64,000 nt of DNA from a virus, in the IMG/VR virus record IMGVR_UViG_3300017987_000071, positions 19,733-83,732 of that record; one strand, written 5' to 3'. Below are positions 49,709 to 57,505 of this stretch, piece by piece. A program made the position numbers and the translations under genes. The notes under the pieces are model-generated. The model was not told the origin of the DNA. It saw nothing but the letters and a program-made list of their open reading frames with translations, and did no database searches. Position 1 is the stretch's first letter; each line of letters begins with the position of its first letter.

Positions 49709-51805
49709 TTATCCCTTCTTGTAACTATACCGTTCTTCGGTATCCTTTCGACAAAGCAAACACGAAAAGTCATTCGAGTGCTTGAGTTTAACATACTCGA
49801 TAACCACCAGGCCACAATCCTTTGCCAGCTGTTTCATCCCTGCCTCACCCACTATACACAAATGCTCACCAGCAAACAGTGTATTCAAATGTCCCCACTT
49901 CCCAGGGGACCGCAAATCGCAAGCATCTGCATCAGGACTTACAACAGATATTGCCCCCACCGGAGACAATCCATCCAGCATACGCTTCAGCACCTTCTTT
50001 GGGTCAGCAAAATGCTCCAGAGTCTGATGGCAAATAATCAGATCATATTTCTTCTCGCCAAAATCATATTGTTCAAAATCTGCAACCGCAACTTCCTGTT
50101 TCAAATTCCAATGATGTTTTGCTTCCCTAATAGCATCCTTGCTAACATCTATGCCAGTTACATCCCACCCAAGACGCTTCATCTCAGCTAACACAGTCCC
50201 AATATTGCAACCTATCTCAAAAACATTCCCATTATACCAAAAATAGGGTGCAAAACGCTGACTAAGGCTACGTGCAGAACGCTTACAAGCTTCCACATAT
50301 GCCTCATTTTTATAGATATTGAGATACTTTGTCCGACGACCATACAAGCGATGTTGTTCCTTCATATTCGGTGTTGGATCACAAACTATAGTCCCACACT
50401 TCTCACAACGATAGTAACCAAAACGCCCTTTACGACACAAAAACGAATTAAGAGAACAATAGCAAACAGGACATGTAGAAATCGAATTCTGTGCATCTGG
50501 TTTAACAAAACTAGACCGAAGAGGCAAATCACAACCCCTCTCATAAGTCTCCTGTAGAATAGCAACACTAGCACTAAACACTTGACCCGCAGTAATTTCC
50601 TCCATACACAAAGGATCATCCGTACCACGCACCCGTTTACTATTAGGACACCCAGTATGATGCAAAAAACAAGGAGCGCAATAATAATCCCTCTGGAGCC
50701 AATATGCCTTCGGATATGTTCCTAAACGAAGAGATGCATCAAAACTAGCAAAAATTCCCAAACAGGGGGTATCCACTGAAGCAGCTATATGCAAAAGACC
50801 ACTATCAGGTCCTATAACCAACTCTGCTTGTTTGCACAAACAAGCAATCTCCAAAAGGCCCAACCTGTTTATAAAATATTTTATATTGTCCGGCTCAGCA
50901 ATGTTTACATACTGTGCTGTACTCTTAGTGCGTCGGCGACTGATTTTCTTCTTAGTAAAGCGTATTGGGGCATTGCAAAAAGCACACGCAGACTCAAACG
51001 GATCTTTCGGCAACTTACCCAACATAATCACAGTATCCCACTTGCGGCACGCCTCACACTGAAACCACCGCCGCTTCCGAACATCATCATTCAACCCTAC
51101 TAAGCAAATATACTTGTCTGGATACTTCCGAGTCAACAGCATTGCCAACTCGCGAGTATACCTCAGAGGCCAATTCCGTACAGCAGTAGACGTATCTGTC
51201 TGAATAACAATTAAAGCATCTTCCGAAGCAATACCCCAATCCGCTTCCAATCGCTTTCTAAACATATCTTCTACAACGACAGGGATATGTAAATCAGGAA
51301 CCTTATCCTCAATTGGCACGCCTAACCATTCTTCATAAAGTTCATATGTGTTAACAATCTCCGACAAGGCATTGCCAGCAATAATACCAGAGAAATCATA
51401 GGAAGCATCAAACTGATCAACATAATGACCTAATTGATGCTTTGAGCAATTCATAAAATGATCAATATACGGATTATGCTTAAGAAGCTCAAACCGATGA
51501 ATATCAGTTGCCAAATGCAACTCCACCTTTGGATGCTTCTCCTTATATGCTTTTATTGCAGCAGTTGCCATAAGCACATCACCTATACCGCCCCAACGAA
51601 TACATAAAATCCGCTCTGGATCACCAGTATCTAATTCCTTAAACCAATCTGGACTAACATCCTTATAACCTAACCCAGTAAAGAAGCGATACCAATATTG
51701 CTCAGTTACTAAAGCAACCCCACCAGCAAACTTATGCCCAAAAAGGTCACCGGTAACATTTTCTCCAACCAACGGTGGAGCTTTAACAAGCCAAACTCGT
51801 CCCAC
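49709..51805 (-). CDS. Fusion: GT9 glycosyltransferase - zinc ribbon - SAM methyltransferase
   Basis: 698 aa, GTG start at 51805 with GGAGGTGAC. Residues 60-420 are a GT9 domain: ILCIRWGGIGDVLMATAAIK and VIGPDSGLLHIAASVDTPCL, with an internal four-Cys insertion (CEACRKWDTV, CAFC). Residues about 440-480 are a zinc ribbon (CPVCYCS; YYRCEKCGTIVCDPTPN). The C-terminal 220 residues are a class I methyltransferase (VFEIGCNIGTVLAEMKRLGW; DLIICHQTLEHFADPKKVLK). The combination suggests one enzyme that adds a sugar and then methylates it. Placed directly after the fibre cluster, so a virion substrate is possible. Confidence 0.88.
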   Translation of the reverse strand: MGRVWLVKAPPLVGENVTGDLFGHKFAGGVALVTEQYWYRFFTGLGYKDVSPDWFKELDTGDPERILCIRWGGIGDVLMATAAIKAYKEKHPKVELHLATDIHRFELLKHNPYIDHFMNCSKHQLGHYVDQFDASYDFSGIIAGNALSEIVNTYELYEEWLGVPIEDKVPDLHIPVVVEDMFRKRLEADWGIASEDALIVIQTDTSTAVRNWPLRYTRELAMLLTRKYPDKYICLVGLNDDVRKRRWFQCEACRKWDTVIMLGKLPKDPFESACAFCNAPIRFTKKKISRRRTKSTAQYVNIAEPDNIKYFINRLGLLEIACLCKQAELVIGPDSGLLHIAASVDTPCLGIFASFDASLRLGTYPKAYWLQRDYYCAPCFLHHTGCPNSKRVRGTDDPLCMEEITAGQVFSASVAILQETYERGCDLPLRSSFVKPDAQNSISTCPVCYCSLNSFLCRKGRFGYYRCEKCGTIVCDPTPNMKEQHRLYGRRTKYLNIYKNEAYVEACKRSARSLSQRFAPYFWYNGNVFEIGCNIGTVLAEMKRLGWDVTGIDVSKDAIREAKHHWNLKQEVAVADFEQYDFGEKKYDLIICHQTLEHFADPKKVLKRMLDGLSPVGAISVVSPDADACDLRSPGKWGHLNTLFAGEHLCIVGEAGMKQLAKDCGLVVIEYVKLKHSNDFSCLLCRKDTEERYSYKKG

Positions 51806-51819
51806 TAAGTCACCTCCTG

Positions 51820-52068
51820 TTACTTCTTTGGATGCTTCTTATAATACTCTCTCAACTCTTGTTGCCATTTACCTGGCTTCAAACGGCCTTGCTTAGCCAT
51901 ATTAACAGCAGCAGCAACTGCTCGCTGATGCCCATTCTTGTACTTCTTACCCCACTTCTCAACATTCATGAAGTAAGCAATCTTTGCACTAACCAAAGGG
52001 TTCTTGCGATAATCCTTAGCCTGCTCTATCAACAAGCGAGCGATATACAACCGCTCTGACTCTGGCAG
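51820..52068 (-). CDS. Small basic protein or readthrough extension, 76-82 aa
   Basis: From TTG 52050 the product is 76 aa (YIARLLIEQAKDYRKNP..., NGHQRAVAAAVNMAKQGRLK). The frame is open back to the TGA of the 717-aa protein (52069-52071) and in the same phase, so it could be either a separate gene with a poor start or a C-terminal extension reached by TGA readthrough (TGA followed by C). Coordinates given cover the open region. Basic, helical, no family recognised. Confidence 0.5.
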   Translation of the reverse strand: MPESERLYIARLLIEQAKDYRKNPLVSAKIAYFMNVEKWGKKYKNGHQRAVAAAVNMAKQGRLKPGKWQQELREYYKKHPKK

Positions 52069-54222
52069 TCAAGTTAAACAATCTTCTTTAGATTCCATAT
52101 GATACTTCGCCTTCAACTCCTCCAACTTAGCATCATATATCTTATTCAATTGTGCAATAGCCTGACGACGCTTCTGATCTATCCGAGCACGAGCGATAAC
52201 ATCAGCACCATACTTCTCTTCAGCAGCACGCGCAGCAGAGTTAACAGCCAATACAGACTGAAAATAATCTCGCTCAACGCCAGCCAACGTCCCACGATAT
52301 TGTCTTTCTAAGGAATTTACTTCCCTAGTATCTCGCTCAGCAGATCGACCAATCTGCGTAATCCAGTCCTTTACAACCTTAAACTTATCCGCCAACGAAG
52401 CCAAAAAACCAGTACGCTCACACAAATCTCTTATTGCCTCCACCACAATATGCTTTGGCACAGCACCCAACGACTCCTTAGTTATAGCAATACTAGGATA
52501 AGCAGCATGCACCTTTCGCTGAATAATCTTAACCAATTGCTCTAACGATCCCGTAAACCATTTAGGAGCATTATCATACTGCTTAACGCGAGCCAATGCA
52601 TTCCTTGCTTGCCCTATAGTATTTAGTTTAAAATGTCCTCGTTGATCCTTAACCTGTGGATGAGTATACGGAAGAGCATATTCGCCAACCCGTCTCTCGG
52701 CACTCTTTTTCAATGTCCTACCCGTTTTAGGATTTTTCAATTCTTGTTCAACCAAACGACTTGCCAATACCCTAACTGAACCCAGTCCTAACTTAACTGC
52801 CTCAGACACAGAAGCCTTCACTGTAGCAGGTTTCTTCTCATCGTCTTCATCATCAAACTCCCATTCCCACGGCACATCCCTACTAGCAACATTAGCTGTG
52901 GTAGTTGTTTCAAACAACAGCATATCTCGCATAAAAGACTCAAGCAAATCAGTACGCCCACCGATCTTCGACAAAATTGCTCTAGCCCGCGCAGCGCCAA
53001 ACGCACGACGCAACCACCAGGGATAAATCGTCAGCACCTGGTTCTTCGTAAGATCAAAAGACTTCCCCAACTGCCTCCACGCAGCCAAATACTGCCTATT
53101 GTCTATATCAAACTCATCAAGAAATGTGATAAACGTAGCACCATCAGCACTAAAGCGTACACCAGGTCCTAAAGTCTCACCCTTCTTGCCACCATAACGT
53201 ATATCCAAAACAGGACCAAACGTTACATGCTTATACCGAGTCCAATAAACACCCGGTAAGGATAAGATTCTCTTTAACTCCTTCATTCCCAAATCAACAA
53301 ACTGAGGAGCAACCTGCGTAACTCGCTGTCGCTTAACTCCAATATCTGGCAATCGCTCATGATGTTTAGCCCACGCATAACCCACCGAAGCAATCCCACC
53401 AAACTTTGGACTTGGGTGTGGCTTCAAAGCAGAATAAAGCAAGATGCGTTTAGACACAGGTATAGAAGTATAATTGCCCACAATATTGTATGATGGAGCA
53501 ATAACTGTACTCAAATAATCATAATACGGTGTCAAAGAAGCATCAATAACATCCATATACTTCTTCTCTACCTTCTTACCCTGGGCAACAAACTCAGGAG
53601 AACCCTGCTTAGGTTTACCTGCCTTAAGAGCACGAAGAGCATCCTCCGCTTCTCCAACCCACGAGTAGTCACTAGGAAGCAATTTATTCCAGGTAGACTT
53701 CCATCTACCCTTAGCATTTCTTACCGCTCGCGCCACTGACTGCCATGTTTTCAAAGCAGCACGATAAAACAAATCTGCTGCCATACCGGGAAAATATTTC
53801 TTTTGCCCCATCCGAACAGCATTCCAAAACCGCTTGCCTAGATTGACCTGCCAACGCTGGGTAGCAGAGTCAAAAACGATATAGTCTATCCCCATCAAAG
53901 AGTAATAAACCTTAATCTCCTCAGCACGCTCCTTTGCAGCCAACAACTTTTGCTCAGCATCCGCTATAAACAACAAAACCCGGTCCCGGAACTTAATGTC
54001 CTGGGGTCGGGGATTGGGTAGTCTATCAATCTGAAACACGATAGTCTTATTTTGCTTAATATCTGCCTTCAGATTGCTTATTTCTTCTTGTACTTGATCC
54101 CACTCAGGGCGACCATCTAACTGCACTTTGAGTCCACGAACTATCGAGCGATGCCACTTGCGGGCCTGTTGATAATAAGCATCATCGCTCGCTGTCCATT
54201 CTCTCTCAAGTAATAATTCCAT
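52069..54222 (-). CDS. Large basic virion/internal protein with internal tag motif, 717 aa
   Basis: ATG at 54222 with GGGGTGGAG; a possible promoter lies upstream. Long helical charged regions occur at both ends. The middle has strand-like parts (VTFGPVLDIRYGGKKGETLG). Near residue 465, VSEAVKLGLGSVRVLASRLV followed by EQELKN matches the tag, including LVE. It is preceded by an acidic stretch, DDEDDEKKPA, as if it were a domain boundary. If the motif is a processing site, the protein would be split into about 480- and 240-residue parts. No enzyme signature recognised. The stop is followed by an in-frame open region. Confidence 0.7.
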   Translation of the reverse strand: MELLLEREWTASDDAYYQQARKWHRSIVRGLKVQLDGRPEWDQVQEEISNLKADIKQNKTIVFQIDRLPNPRPQDIKFRDRVLLFIADAEQKLLAAKERAEEIKVYYSLMGIDYIVFDSATQRWQVNLGKRFWNAVRMGQKKYFPGMAADLFYRAALKTWQSVARAVRNAKGRWKSTWNKLLPSDYSWVGEAEDALRALKAGKPKQGSPEFVAQGKKVEKKYMDVIDASLTPYYDYLSTVIAPSYNIVGNYTSIPVSKRILLYSALKPHPSPKFGGIASVGYAWAKHHERLPDIGVKRQRVTQVAPQFVDLGMKELKRILSLPGVYWTRYKHVTFGPVLDIRYGGKKGETLGPGVRFSADGATFITFLDEFDIDNRQYLAAWRQLGKSFDLTKNQVLTIYPWWLRRAFGAARARAILSKIGGRTDLLESFMRDMLLFETTTTANVASRDVPWEWEFDDEDDEKKPATVKASVSEAVKLGLGSVRVLASRLVEQELKNPKTGRTLKKSAERRVGEYALPYTHPQVKDQRGHFKLNTIGQARNALARVKQYDNAPKWFTGSLEQLVKIIQRKVHAAYPSIAITKESLGAVPKHIVVEAIRDLCERTGFLASLADKFKVVKDWITQIGRSAERDTREVNSLERQYRGTLAGVERDYFQSVLAVNSAARAAEEKYGADVIARARIDQKRRQAIAQLNKIYDAKLEELKAKYHMESKEDCLT

Positions 54223-54253
54223 ACTCCACCCCTTAACTCATTGTCTATCTTGT

Positions 54254-54283
54254 ATTTTAACAAAGTTTAGGAGAAAAAGACAA
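54254..54283 (-). promoter_or_regulatory. Possible sigma-70-type promoter before the 717-aa gene
   Basis: Minus strand TTGTCT, 18 bases, TAAAAT, in the 92-base gap between 54314-54508 and 52069-54222. The -10 differs at one position, the -35 at two. The -10 ends about 30 bases before the ATG. Confidence 0.45.
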
Positions 54284-54313
54284 CGAAAAAAGGGAGGTGG
54301 AGCGAAATTCTTT

Positions 54314-54508
54314 TCAAGAGTCATCTAAAAGCCACCGCAACTGCTCTGGTACAGAAGACCGAACAACACCCTTATCCTCAAGGTATTCCTCGATCTCCTT
54401 AAGCCTTTGGCGAAGTTTCGACAATTCGTTTTGGTGGTACTGACAAGCAGAAATAATATTAGCACGAATGGTAAGCAAATCATTAACTGCTAAATTAAAC
54501 TGCCTCAT
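54314..54508 (-). CDS. Small coiled-coil protein, 64 aa
   Basis: ATG at 54508 overlaps the upstream stop as ATGA. Helical throughout, with a heptad stretch (QYHQNELSKLRQRLKEIEEY). No family recognised. Last of the small genes after the holin-like region. Confidence 0.6.
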   Translation of the reverse strand: MRQFNLAVNDLLTIRANIISACQYHQNELSKLRQRLKEIEEYLEDKGVVRSSVPEQLRWLLDDS

Positions 54509-54690
54509 ACCACCCCACGAGCCTTATCTTTCTGGTAATGGCACTTCTTATATTTCTTACCCGAACCACACCAGCAGAGCTTATTGCGAAGCGTTTTTGG
54601 AAAAAGGCGCCGGTCTGGTGTACGTGGCACACCAGTCAACGGAGCAGGTTTATAATGTGCCATAGATTGTCGTGGCTTCTTTATCTTCAC
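54505..54690 (-). CDS. SEC-C motif zinc-binding protein, 61 aa
   Basis: GTG at 54690 overlaps the upstream stop as GTGA. LRNKLCWCGSGKKYKKCHYQ is the SEC-C motif (C-x-C-x(8)-C-H), the zinc finger found at the end of SecA and in many small proteins. N-terminus is basic (MKIKKPRQSMAHYKPAP). Probably binds protein or nucleic acid; exact role unknown. Confidence 0.75.
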   Translation of the reverse strand: MKIKKPRQSMAHYKPAPLTGVPRTPDRRLFPKTLRNKLCWCGSGKKYKKCHYQKDKARGVV

Positions 54691-55007
54691 GCTATAGCCA
54701 CCTGCATCAGCACCCTAAACACAATCCGTAAAATACGGACTATGCCATCTAAAGTTGAATCGCTTAAATCTATCTTCTTCATCTTGAGAAGATTCTTAAG
54801 GTCAAGAAGCGTAGTATCATAAGCATCACGATACTCTGCTTCCTTCTCTTTATTACCAGCAGTCTTCATCTGTGCAACCCGATAACGCAATTCAGATTGA
54901 TCCTTAGCAATTTCTTCAAACACATGGCGATACCGAGCAAAAGTATCCTCACCAGCCTCTCGACGAATAACATTAAGAGCTACAGCAACCCAATCATTCT
55001 TGTCCAC
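54687..55007 (-). CDS. Hypothetical protein, 106 aa
   Basis: GTG at 55007 shares a base with the upstream stop; AAAGGTGG precedes. All-helical and charged (FARYRHVFEEIAKDQSELRY; EAEYRDAYDTTLLDLKNLLK). Ends in a hydrophobic stretch (GIVRILRIVFRVLMQVAIA), perhaps an amphipathic or membrane-binding helix. Next to the candidate lipoprotein and holin, so a lysis role is possible. Confidence 0.58.
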   Translation of the reverse strand: MDKNDWVAVALNVIRREAGEDTFARYRHVFEEIAKDQSELRYRVAQMKTAGNKEKEAEYRDAYDTTLLDLKNLLKMKKIDLSDSTLDGIVRILRIVFRVLMQVAIA

Positions 55008-55372
55008 TACTTACCACCTTTCTCTTTTGCTTTAGCTTCTTCTGCCTCAATCGCCTCCAATTGCTTACGCAACCGAAGACCCCAGTTATCAATCCAACGT
55101 ATATATACCTTCTTAGTAAGGTCATCCCACTTAGGGTCTGCCTGAATCCTACGTTTATAATCTGGTGCCATCTTATTGTAGTTTTCCAATTCCAGTTGCA
55201 CCAAATCCTTATTTGGGTTGCTTTGACAACCTGTTGTCATAATCGCTAAAAGAATGATGAAGGCAGCAACCGGCACCAACACCATCATTTTTTGAAACTT
55301 ATTCATCTCTGCCCATTGCCTCCATATGCGTTTAGCCAACCGAACCTTTTGTTCTATATTAGCTTCAGCCAT
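55007..55372 (-). CDS. Membrane/lipoprotein-like protein, 121 aa
   Basis: ATG at 55372 with AGGAG. After a 30-residue basic N-terminus comes a membrane segment, MVLVPVAAFIILLAIMTTGC, whose end (M-T-T-G-C) resembles a lipobox, then a helical charged domain of about 65 residues. A long N-terminal lead before a lipobox is unusual, so it may be a simple membrane anchor. Immediately after the holin-like gene, hence a possible spanin or lysis accessory. Confidence 0.6.
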   Translation of the reverse strand: MAEANIEQKVRLAKRIWRQWAEMNKFQKMMVLVPVAAFIILLAIMTTGCQSNPNKDLVQLELENYNKMAPDYKRRIQADPKWDDLTKKVYIRWIDNWGLRLRKQLEAIEAEEAKAKEKGGK

Positions 55373-55375
55373 AAT

Positions 55376-55876
55376 CTACTCCTCAAGTTTTAATGCATCC
55401 AACCCACTGGCAACTTCGCCACCACCAGCAGTACCTGTTGTCTCTGGGGGGTCTGGTTTCTCAGTCCTAACGGTTTCAGGCAACTTATCTGGTTTTGCTT
55501 CAGGGGCATCATTTAACTTATCCATCAATCCTTGTATCTTACTACGAAACACAGAAGATTCTATTAGCATATTAAACAGTGGGAAGAACTTCTCTATACC
55601 AAGACGCTTAAATGTATCCTCTCCCATCTCCTTTGCCATAGCCTGAATGCGTTCATATGTAAGATTAGTTTCCCCCTGCTTTTTGCGAAAACCAACCTTT
55701 TGCTCTACTGCCATAAAGATGGTATCCACAACATCCTTCAAAAACCCCCATTGCTTCTGGGTAACCTCTATACCCTTTGCCTCATCCTTCTCTTTCAACC
55801 ACTTATTGTATGCCCAAGTAAACAAAGCCATGCACAAGGCAATAACAACAGGATGCAAAAGTTCAACAAAATTCAT
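55376..55876 (-). CDS. Candidate LLH-type holin, 166 aa
   Basis: ATG at 55876 with GAGGAG. An N-terminal membrane helix (VVIALCMALFTWAYNKWL) is followed by a long helical region with VVDTIFMAVEQKVGFRKKQG, TYERIQAMAKEMGEDTFKRL and FNMLIESSVFRS. This is the arrangement of the LLH holin superfamily (one N-terminal helix, then ..A...VE..V......K...A...). The last 35 residues are Pro/Glu/Thr-rich. A general membrane-anchored helical protein is the alternative. Confidence 0.55.
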   Translation of the reverse strand: MNFVELLHPVVIALCMALFTWAYNKWLKEKDEAKGIEVTQKQWGFLKDVVDTIFMAVEQKVGFRKKQGETNLTYERIQAMAKEMGEDTFKRLGIEKFFPLFNMLIESSVFRSKIQGLMDKLNDAPEAKPDKLPETVRTEKPDPPETTGTAGGGEVASGLDALKLEE

Positions 55877-55878
55877 AA

Positions 55879-56637
55879 CTATCTCCTCTGACGCTGGATG
55901 CGTCGTAACTGTCTCAAATGATACTCTTTAGAACGCTGCCTACGTTGCACACGTTCAAACTCTGCCTCACCAACCTCACGAATATCAAGTTGGCAACGGC
56001 ATCGCGTCAAACATAAAGTATCCCCACTTCTAGGGGATGTAGGCAAACTAGCCTTCGAGTAGGGGCTATTCCTACGCAAATACTGGCATGACGCACAAAC
56101 CCGCCCATCATGCTCAGCAACCCAATTAATAACCACTGTTGGTGGAGCACCAATAACCCTTGCAGAAGTCATCAATCCATATAGTGTATCAATATACATA
56201 TCAACACGCTTCTCTACTGGCATCTTAAGTTTGCCAGCAACCACGTCCTTAATAAATTTGTTTACATACTTCATCTCATCCCTGATTGCAGACTTCAACC
56301 AGCGACGTTCTTCATCAGTAACTTCTCGTTGGCTTGTACCTCCAGTCCAAAAACCTACATCAAATAGTTCCGTCATAGCATCCCGAATAGCACTCCGCAG
56401 CCGAAACTCCAACTGGCTTTTACGTATTCGTCCCTGCTGAAATTTCTTAATGCTATCCAGCATCTCAATGCGCACTCGATCACGCATATAATCGAAAAAC
56501 GCAACCGCTTTTCGTCCTCTCGCAGTTCGCAAACGATTCAGTTTAAGTCTACCTCTACTACTTCTAACAGAAGAAAGTTGCGAAAGTTCACGACTACTTA
56601 ACCGGCCACGACGCAAATGTGCTAATGACTTACCCAT
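55879..56637 (-). CDS. Minor head protein, Mu F/SPP1 gp7 type
   Basis: 252 aa. The C-terminal part reads NWVAEHDGRVCASCQYLRRN and continues to CLTRCRCQLDI, the head-morphogenesis motif (W....d.rvC..C.........P......C.C.) with metal-binding cysteines. The N-terminal half is basic and helical (LAHLRRGRLSSRELSQLSSV). These proteins sit at the portal vertex and aid head assembly or DNA ejection. Its place four genes after the portal fits. Confidence 0.8.
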   Translation of the reverse strand: MGKSLAHLRRGRLSSRELSQLSSVRSSRGRLKLNRLRTARGRKAVAFFDYMRDRVRIEMLDSIKKFQQGRIRKSQLEFRLRSAIRDAMTELFDVGFWTGGTSQREVTDEERRWLKSAIRDEMKYVNKFIKDVVAGKLKMPVEKRVDMYIDTLYGLMTSARVIGAPPTVVINWVAEHDGRVCASCQYLRRNSPYSKASLPTSPRSGDTLCLTRCRCQLDIREVGEAEFERVQRRQRSKEYHLRQLRRIQRQRR

Positions 56638-56641
56638 GCAA

Positions 56642-56833
56642 TTACCCTAAAAGCAACCTGCCTTTATCTGTACTTTCCTGTAGAGGGAGTCGACGCTCCT
56701 TGCCACACTCAACACACTGAAACACTCGACAACCATCAGATGAACTCACATACACCCAATTATGCTCACACTGCTGACTACGAACTGCTTCACGCTTTGG
56801 GTCATCCTCTAACAACAATCTACTTTTCACCAT
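56642..56833 (-). CDS. Small zinc-ribbon protein, 63 aa
   Basis: ATG at 56833, overlapping the HU-like gene by 14 bases. CEHNWVYVSSSDGCRVFQCV, then ECGK, forms a C/H-C zinc knuckle of the type seen in many short phage proteins. No finer assignment. Confidence 0.62.
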   Translation of the reverse strand: MVKSRLLLEDDPKREAVRSQQCEHNWVYVSSSDGCRVFQCVECGKERRLPLQESTDKGRLLLG

Positions 56834-57158
56834 CTGTAACCCTCACAAACTGGTCTCTAAAAGGAGAGTTTGTAAACATCGAAGTTCCCACACCCTTATA
56901 AAGATGAAGCCAAATACGAACTCGCCCATTATCCACATGCGATTTATTAGCATGGAAATGGGATGACTTCCAGCAACCCGGTGGGTAATAAGTCGCCTTA
57001 ATCCGCCCAAACTTTGGGAAAACAACATCTAACCCTAGTAAAATAGCACGTTCCACCGAGCGGCTAAATGCAGTAATAACCTTCTCAGCGGTCTTATCGC
57101 TAATACCCCCCTCTTCCATCAGCACCTTAGTAAAATAAAGACCAACATCATCACTCAT
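56820..57158 (-). CDS. HU/IHF-fold protein (copy 2), 112 aa
   Basis: ATG at 57158 with AGGGGG six bases before. EEGGISDKTAEKVITAFSRS, then AILLGLDVVFPKFGRIKATY, matches the HU/IHF body (helix pair, then h..G..V.....G.......) and the expected arm region follows (YYPPGCWKSSHFHANKSHV). The arm lacks the usual R-N-P tip. Adjacent to a second copy, so the pair may work as a heterodimer that bends or coats phage DNA. Confidence 0.7.
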   Translation of the reverse strand: MSDDVGLYFTKVLMEEGGISDKTAEKVITAFSRSVERAILLGLDVVFPKFGRIKATYYPPGCWKSSHFHANKSHVDNGRVRIWLHLYKGVGTSMFTNSPFRDQFVRVTDGEK

Positions 57159-57168
57159 TTGCATCCCC

Positions 57169-57504
57169 CTATTCCTTACGATACACATGTCTTAAAGGAG
57201 AACGACGAAATAACTTAGTGCCCAATTTCTCCTCCAACCTAAAACAAACACGAATCCGCCCAGCGTCTAAATACTCCCCTTTAGTCTTGGTATTTGTAAA
57301 ATGTATACGACGCTTCTTCCCTGGTGGGATAAACCTTCCAGTAATACACCCCAAGCGCCCCACTGGTACAGTTATACCCTGCTCCAACGCTCTGCGAATA
57401 CTCACACCCACTAATTTATGCATACGCTCAGCATACCCCCGACTACAACCCAACTCCTGCATAAAAATACGTATGTAAGCATCTCTCTCTCGTTTTGGCT
57501 CCAC
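57169..57504 (-). CDS. HU/IHF-fold protein (copy 1), 111 aa
   Basis: GTG at 57504 with GAGAGG. FMQELGCSRGYAERMHKLVG, then IRRALEQGITVPVGRLGCIT and GRFIPPGKKRRIHFTN, follows the HU/IHF layout, with a basic tail ending SPLRHVYRKE. Eleven bases separate it from the second HU-like gene. Likely binds DNA; capsid association is suggested by its position just after the portal gene. Confidence 0.7.
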   Translation of the reverse strand: MEPKRERDAYIRIFMQELGCSRGYAERMHKLVGVSIRRALEQGITVPVGRLGCITGRFIPPGKKRRIHFTNTKTKGEYLDAGRIRVCFRLEEKLGTKLFRRSPLRHVYRKE

Positions 57505-57505
57505 T

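Noticed and set aside
55007-55372. Definite lipoprotein/spanin
   Set aside because: The lipobox-like end follows a 30-residue N-terminal lead and a long membrane segment, unusual for a signal peptide; left as membrane/lipoprotein-like.
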